From assembly GCA_028689585.1 (NCBI GenBank), contig JAQVCW010000006.1, positions 1 to 64,000 on the forward strand: DNA of 64,000 bases. Reading direction: 5' to 3'. Made by a program: the position numbers and the translations under genes. Source of the DNA: Lachnospiraceae bacterium. Lineage in GTDB: Bacteria > Bacillota > Clostridia > Lachnospirales > Lachnospiraceae. The notes beneath the pieces are model-generated. The model made no database searches. It was not told the origin of the DNA and worked only from the letters and a program-made list of their open reading frames with translations. Positions 60,907 through 64,000 of the stretch are shown in pieces (positions within the stretch are counted from its first letter, which is position 1; every line of letters starts with the position of its first letter).

Positions 60907-61214
60907 GAATATATAGGAAAAAATCTAAAGGGCAAAGAGTGCGGCAAAGGCATTTATACAAATTGTGAGATGAAGCCGGTATCAAACGCTTTTGTATGCA
61001 TGCACTACGGCATACCTACGCCACACGTGCGATTGAGCGCGGCGTACAGCCTAAAGTATTGCAACAGCTATTAGGACACGCAAGCATTAAAACAACAATG
61101 GACAGATATGTTCATGTAACAGATGAATCACTGGTAAATGCAATACGCCAATTTCAACAGAATACGCCGCCAGTTGCAAAAAAAGGGCGTAAAAAGGGCG
61201 TACAAGAAATTTAA
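60907..61214 (+). pseudogene. Tyrosine integrase with large internal deletion
   Basis: Bases 60907-60960 read YIGKNLKGKECGKGI, the first residues of Lachnospiraceae IME/Tn integrases. After a junction near 60960-60968 the frame switches to DEAGIKRFCMHALRHTYATR, IERGVQPKVLQQLLGHASIK and TTMDRYVHVTDESL. That is the C-terminal part with the catalytic Arg-His-x-x-... and final Tyr. About 270 residues are missing. The end of the gene lies 53 bp before ychF, so the element's attachment site is probably in this gap. Confidence 0.75.
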
Positions 61215-61267
61215 CGAAAGGCAGAAACCATTGTAAATCAAGGATTTCTGGACAGGTATATAAGAAA

Positions 61268-62365
61268 ATGAAATTAGGAATCGTTGGTCTGCCGAATGTT
61301 GGCAAAAGTACATTATTTAATTCTTTAACGAAGGCAGGCGCTGAGTCGGCGAACTATCCGTTCTGCACGATTGATCCCAATGTGGGTGTGGTGGCAGTGC
61401 CGGATGAACGGCTGAAATTGCTGGCGGATCTGTATCATTCCGCAAAGGTCACTCCGGCAGTGATTGAGTTCGTGGATATTGCAGGGCTGGTAAAGGGTGC
61501 ATCCAAAGGAGAAGGCCTTGGCAATCAGTTCCTGGCAAACATCCGCGAAGTGGATGCGATCGTGCATGTGGTCCGATGCTTTGAAGACAGCAATGTCATC
61601 CATGTAGACGGCAGTGTGGATCCGGTGAGAGATATTGAGACGATTAATCTGGAATTGATTTTTTCCGATCTGGAGATTCTGGAACGAAGAATTTCAAAGA
61701 CGGCCAAGGGCGCGAAAAATGATAAAACCCAGGCAAAAGAACTGGAGCTGTTAAATAAGATCAAAGAGCATCTGGAATCAGAAAAGCTGGCTATCACCTT
61801 CCAGACAGAGGATGAAGAAGAACAGGAATGGCTGGCCTCCTATAATCTGCTCACCTACAAGCCGGTGATTTTTGCGGCAAATGTGGCTGAGGATGATCTG
61901 GCAGATGACGGAGCATCCAATCGCTGTGTGCAGGAAGTGCGGGAGTTCGCCAGGGAAAACAGAAGCGAGGTCTTTGTGGTATGCGCACAGATTGAAGAAG
62001 AGATTTCAGAGCTGGAAGAGGAAGAAAAGGCCATGTTCCTGGAGGATCTGGGCTTGAAGGAATCCGGCCTTGAGAAGCTGATCAAAGCCAGCTACAGTCT
62101 TCTGGGCCTGCTCAGCTACCTGACTGCCGGTGAGACGGAGACCAGAGCCTGGACCATTACAAAAGGAATGAAAGCACCTCAGGCAGCAGGGAAAATTCAC
62201 TCTGACTTTGAGAGAGGTTTTATCCGGGCAGAGGTAGTGAACTATCAGAATCTGCTGGACTGCGGTTCTTTGGCTGCAGCGAAGGAAAAGGGTCTGGTGG
62301 GCCTGGAAGGAAAGGATTACGTGGTGCAAGACGGCGATGTGATTCTGTTCCGCTTTAATGTCTGA
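61268..62365 (+). CDS. ychF: Redox-regulated ATPase YchF
   Basis: The 365-residue protein has the OBG-type P-loop [42 protein letters not shown] and FAANVAED (the NxxE variant that gives ATP preference). A C-terminal TGS domain contains [20 protein letters not shown]. It associates with ribosomes and the oxidative stress response. The ribosome site is weak (AAGAAA). Confidence 0.95.
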   Translation: MKLGIVGLPNVGKSTLFNSLTKAGAESANYPFCTIDPNVGVVAVPDERLKLLADLYHSAKVTPAVIEFVDIAGLVKGASKGEGLGNQFLANIREVDAIVHVVRCFEDSNVIHVDGSVDPVRDIETINLELIFSDLEILERRISKTAKGAKNDKTQAKELELLNKIKEHLESEKLAITFQTEDEEEQEWLASYNLLTYKPVIFAANVAEDDLADDGASNRCVQEVREFARENRSEVFVVCAQIEEEISELEEEEKAMFLEDLGLKESGLEKLIKASYSLLGLLSYLTAGETETRAWTITKGMKAPQAAGKIHSDFERGFIRAEVVNYQNLLDCGSLAAAKEKGLVGLEGKDYVVQDGDVILFRFNV

Positions 62366-62392
62366 TGAATTAAAAAGGGAAAGGAACGGCTT

Positions 62393-63292
62393 ATGACCAC
62401 ATCTATCAGTTTTCCAAATCTTGGCCTGTATTTTTCCAATGTAGGAAAGAACATCTCCATCTTTGGATTTGAAATAGCCTATTATGGAATTGTGCTCGCG
62501 ATTGCGATGGTGACAGGAATATGTCTGGCAATGTGGGCTGCAAAAAAAACAGGGCAGAATCCGGACAGCTATTTTGATTTTGCCATGATTGCGATTGTGG
62601 TTTCACTGATCTGCGCCAGATTGTATTATGTGATTTTTTCCTGGGATTATTATGGACAGCATCCCCTGGAGATACTGAATTTCAGGGAAGGCGGGCTGGC
62701 GATTTACGGAGGCGTGATTGGCGGTGTGCTGACCTGCTTTATCTATTCCAAAGTAAAAAAAATGCGGTTTGGCCAGGTTCTGGATACGGCCTGTCTCGGA
62801 CTGATCTGGGGGCAGTGTCTGGGCCGCTGGGGAAATTTCTTTAACAGAGAAGCATTTGGCGGCTATACGGACAATCTTCTGGCGATGCGTCTTCCGGTGG
62901 ATGCGGTCCGTTCCGGAGAACTGACTTCGGGCATGCTGGAGAATGCGATAGAGCTGGATGGAATTCAGTATATCCAGGTGCATCCCACGTTTCTATATGA
63001 ATCACTCTGGAATCTGGGCGTATTGGTGGTGCTGCTGATCATTACTCTGAAGCTGAAGAAAAAATTTCATGGAGAAATTTTTCTGTTCTATGGCCTCCTC
63101 TATGGACTGGGCCGCTTCTGGATCGAAGGACTGCGGACGGATCAGCTTCTGCTTCCGGTTATAAAGCTTCCGGTATCACAGGTGCTGTCGGCACTGCTGG
63201 TAGTGGGATGTCTGATTGGGATACTGGTTTTGAGACGAAGAGGCACTGTATTGGAGGATCATACGGCGGAAAGATACGATAAGGGGGAATAA
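62393..63292 (+). CDS. lgt: Prolipoprotein diacylglyceryl transferase
   Basis: The 299-residue membrane protein has seven predicted spans, ARLYYVIFSWDYY, the EGGLAIYGGVIGG motif and the Lgt signature GRWGNFFNREAFGG (about 144-157). It attaches diacylglycerol to the lipobox cysteine of prolipoproteins. The start follows GGAAAGGA; it lies 27 bp after ychF. Confidence 0.95.
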   Translation: MTTSISFPNLGLYFSNVGKNISIFGFEIAYYGIVLAIAMVTGICLAMWAAKKTGQNPDSYFDFAMIAIVVSLICARLYYVIFSWDYYGQHPLEILNFREGGLAIYGGVIGGVLTCFIYSKVKKMRFGQVLDTACLGLIWGQCLGRWGNFFNREAFGGYTDNLLAMRLPVDAVRSGELTSGMLENAIELDGIQYIQVHPTFLYESLWNLGVLVVLLIITLKLKKKFHGEIFLFYGLLYGLGRFWIEGLRTDQLLLPVIKLPVSQVLSALLVVGCLIGILVLRRRGTVLEDHTAERYDKGE

Positions 63293-63294
63293 GC

Positions 63295-64000
63295 ATGGCG
63301 GCAACAGATATCGGGATTGACCTTGGCACCTCCAGCATACTGGTATATGTCAGAGGCAAGGGCGTTGTATTAAAAGAACCGTCTATTGTAGCATATGACA
63401 GGGATAACGAAAAGATAAAAGCAATCGGAGAAGAAGCCAGGCTGATGCTGGGGCGGACGCCGGGAAATATCGTGGCAGTCAGACCGATGAAAAATGGCGT
63501 TATTTCTGATTATGCCGTGACGGAGCAGATGCTGCGTTATTTTATTCAAAAAGCGGTGGGAAAGCTTTCCTTCCGTAAACCAAGAGTCAGCATCTGCGTG
63601 CCCACCAGTGTTACTGAGGTGGAGAAAAAGGCAGTGGAGGATGCGACTTATCAGGCGGGAGCCCGGGAAGTGCACATTGTGGAGCAGCCCATCGCAGCGG
63701 CCATCGGAGCGGAAATCGATATTTCCAGGCCCAGCGGAAATATGGTGGTGGATATCGGAGGCGGCACCTGCAATGTGGCGGTGATCTCGCTGGATGGCAT
63801 TGTGGTGAGCAATTCCATTAAAATCGGAGGAGACGATTTTGACGATGCTATCGTAAAGTATGTCCGCACGAAGTATGGCATGATGATCAGTGAGCAGGCG
63901 GCAGAAGAGATTAAGATTGCCATCGGTACGGCATTTGAACGCCCGGAGCAGAAGGTGATGGAAGTCAAGGGGCGCGATCTGGTAAATGGTCTGCCAAAGA
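63295..64000 (+). CDS. mreB: Rod-shape-determining protein MreB/Mbl (partial, runs off the window)
   Basis: From ATG 63295, behind AAGGGGGAAT and 2 bp after lgt, the open frame of 235 codons reads through the window end. It shows the actin-fold phosphate loop DIGIDLGTSSILVYV, VRPMKNGVISDY, PTSVTEVEKKAV, VEQPIAAAIGAEID and VDIGGGTCNVAVISL (phosphate 2). MreB polymers guide cell-wall synthesis. The protein is about 330-340 residues in the family, so about two thirds is present. Confidence 0.95.
   Translation, partial: MAATDIGIDLGTSSILVYVRGKGVVLKEPSIVAYDRDNEKIKAIGEEARLMLGRTPGNIVAVRPMKNGVISDYAVTEQMLRYFIQKAVGKLSFRKPRVSICVPTSVTEVEKKAVEDATYQAGAREVHIVEQPIAAAIGAEIDISRPSGNMVVDIGGGTCNVAVISLDGIVVSNSIKIGGDDFDDAIVKYVRTKYGMMISEQAAEEIKIAIGTAFERPEQKVMEVKGRDLVNGLPK

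Overview
The window looks like chromosome of a Lachnospiraceae gut Firmicute (Blautia / Ruminococcus gnavus-like; the genus is an inference). The reasons are a moderate GC content with AGGAGG-type ribosome sites, sigma-A promoters of the TTGACA-17-TATAAT type, a group B-like [FeFe] hydrogenase, a Firmicute PASTA-kinase/PP2C/rsgA/rpe/thiN block, meso-DAP-type MurE, and Tn916-like excisionase and integrase remnants.

Layout. 1-1030: the right end of an IS200/IS605 element (TnpB tail and probable reRNA end), a ferredoxin stub and an EFR1-type flavodoxin-ferredoxin. 1119-9739: a promoter and a pseudoknotted leader RNA, followed by five closely packed envelope genes: a membrane Ser/Thr kinase, a 1192-residue Ser/Glu-repeat surface protein, a YARHG protein, a TcaA-like anchored protein and a CPBP protease. 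10-23 kb is metabolic: glyA, the hydrogenase, an AGCS amino-acid symporter, a Dam-like methylase, a small secreted protein and gltB-gltD, closed by a striking repeat-built terminator. 23.5-43.6 kb is an accessory region rich in decay. It holds a chimeric ABC protein, GNATs, AraC/MerR/XRE regulators, a yjdF-type riboswitch with its gene, an ABC-F plus Mef-like macrolide-efflux pair, a GNAT gene broken by an 82-bp duplication, an amber-interrupted gene, a DUF1801 deletion relic, a DUF1703-type AAA protein and small stress-like membrane genes. 43.7-57.8 kb is a conserved housekeeping run: murE-priA-def-fmt-(Zn protease)-rsmB-rlmN-prpC-prkC-rsgA-rpe-thiN. 57.9-61.2 kb is a scar of mobile DNA: a 279-bp foldback element, a transposase relic, a truncated serine recombinase, AT-rich SdpI and P-loop kinase cargo, a VirD4/TraG tail, an intact xis and an internally deleted integrase. 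61.3-64 kb: ychF, lgt and the start of mreB.

Overlaid on this are dispersed short palindromic elements. Family A is about 100 bp (one copy 279 bp), with three copies. Family B is a two-hairpin leader placed directly before the start codons of six unrelated genes. Family C is a 9-bp hairpin with a compensatory change before two genes. Family D is a pair of inverted copies. The best candidates for something new are family B and C as mobile or regulatory 5' leaders, the pseudoknot leader, and the kinase/surface-protein cassette it precedes. No tRNA, rRNA or CRISPR array was seen by eye.
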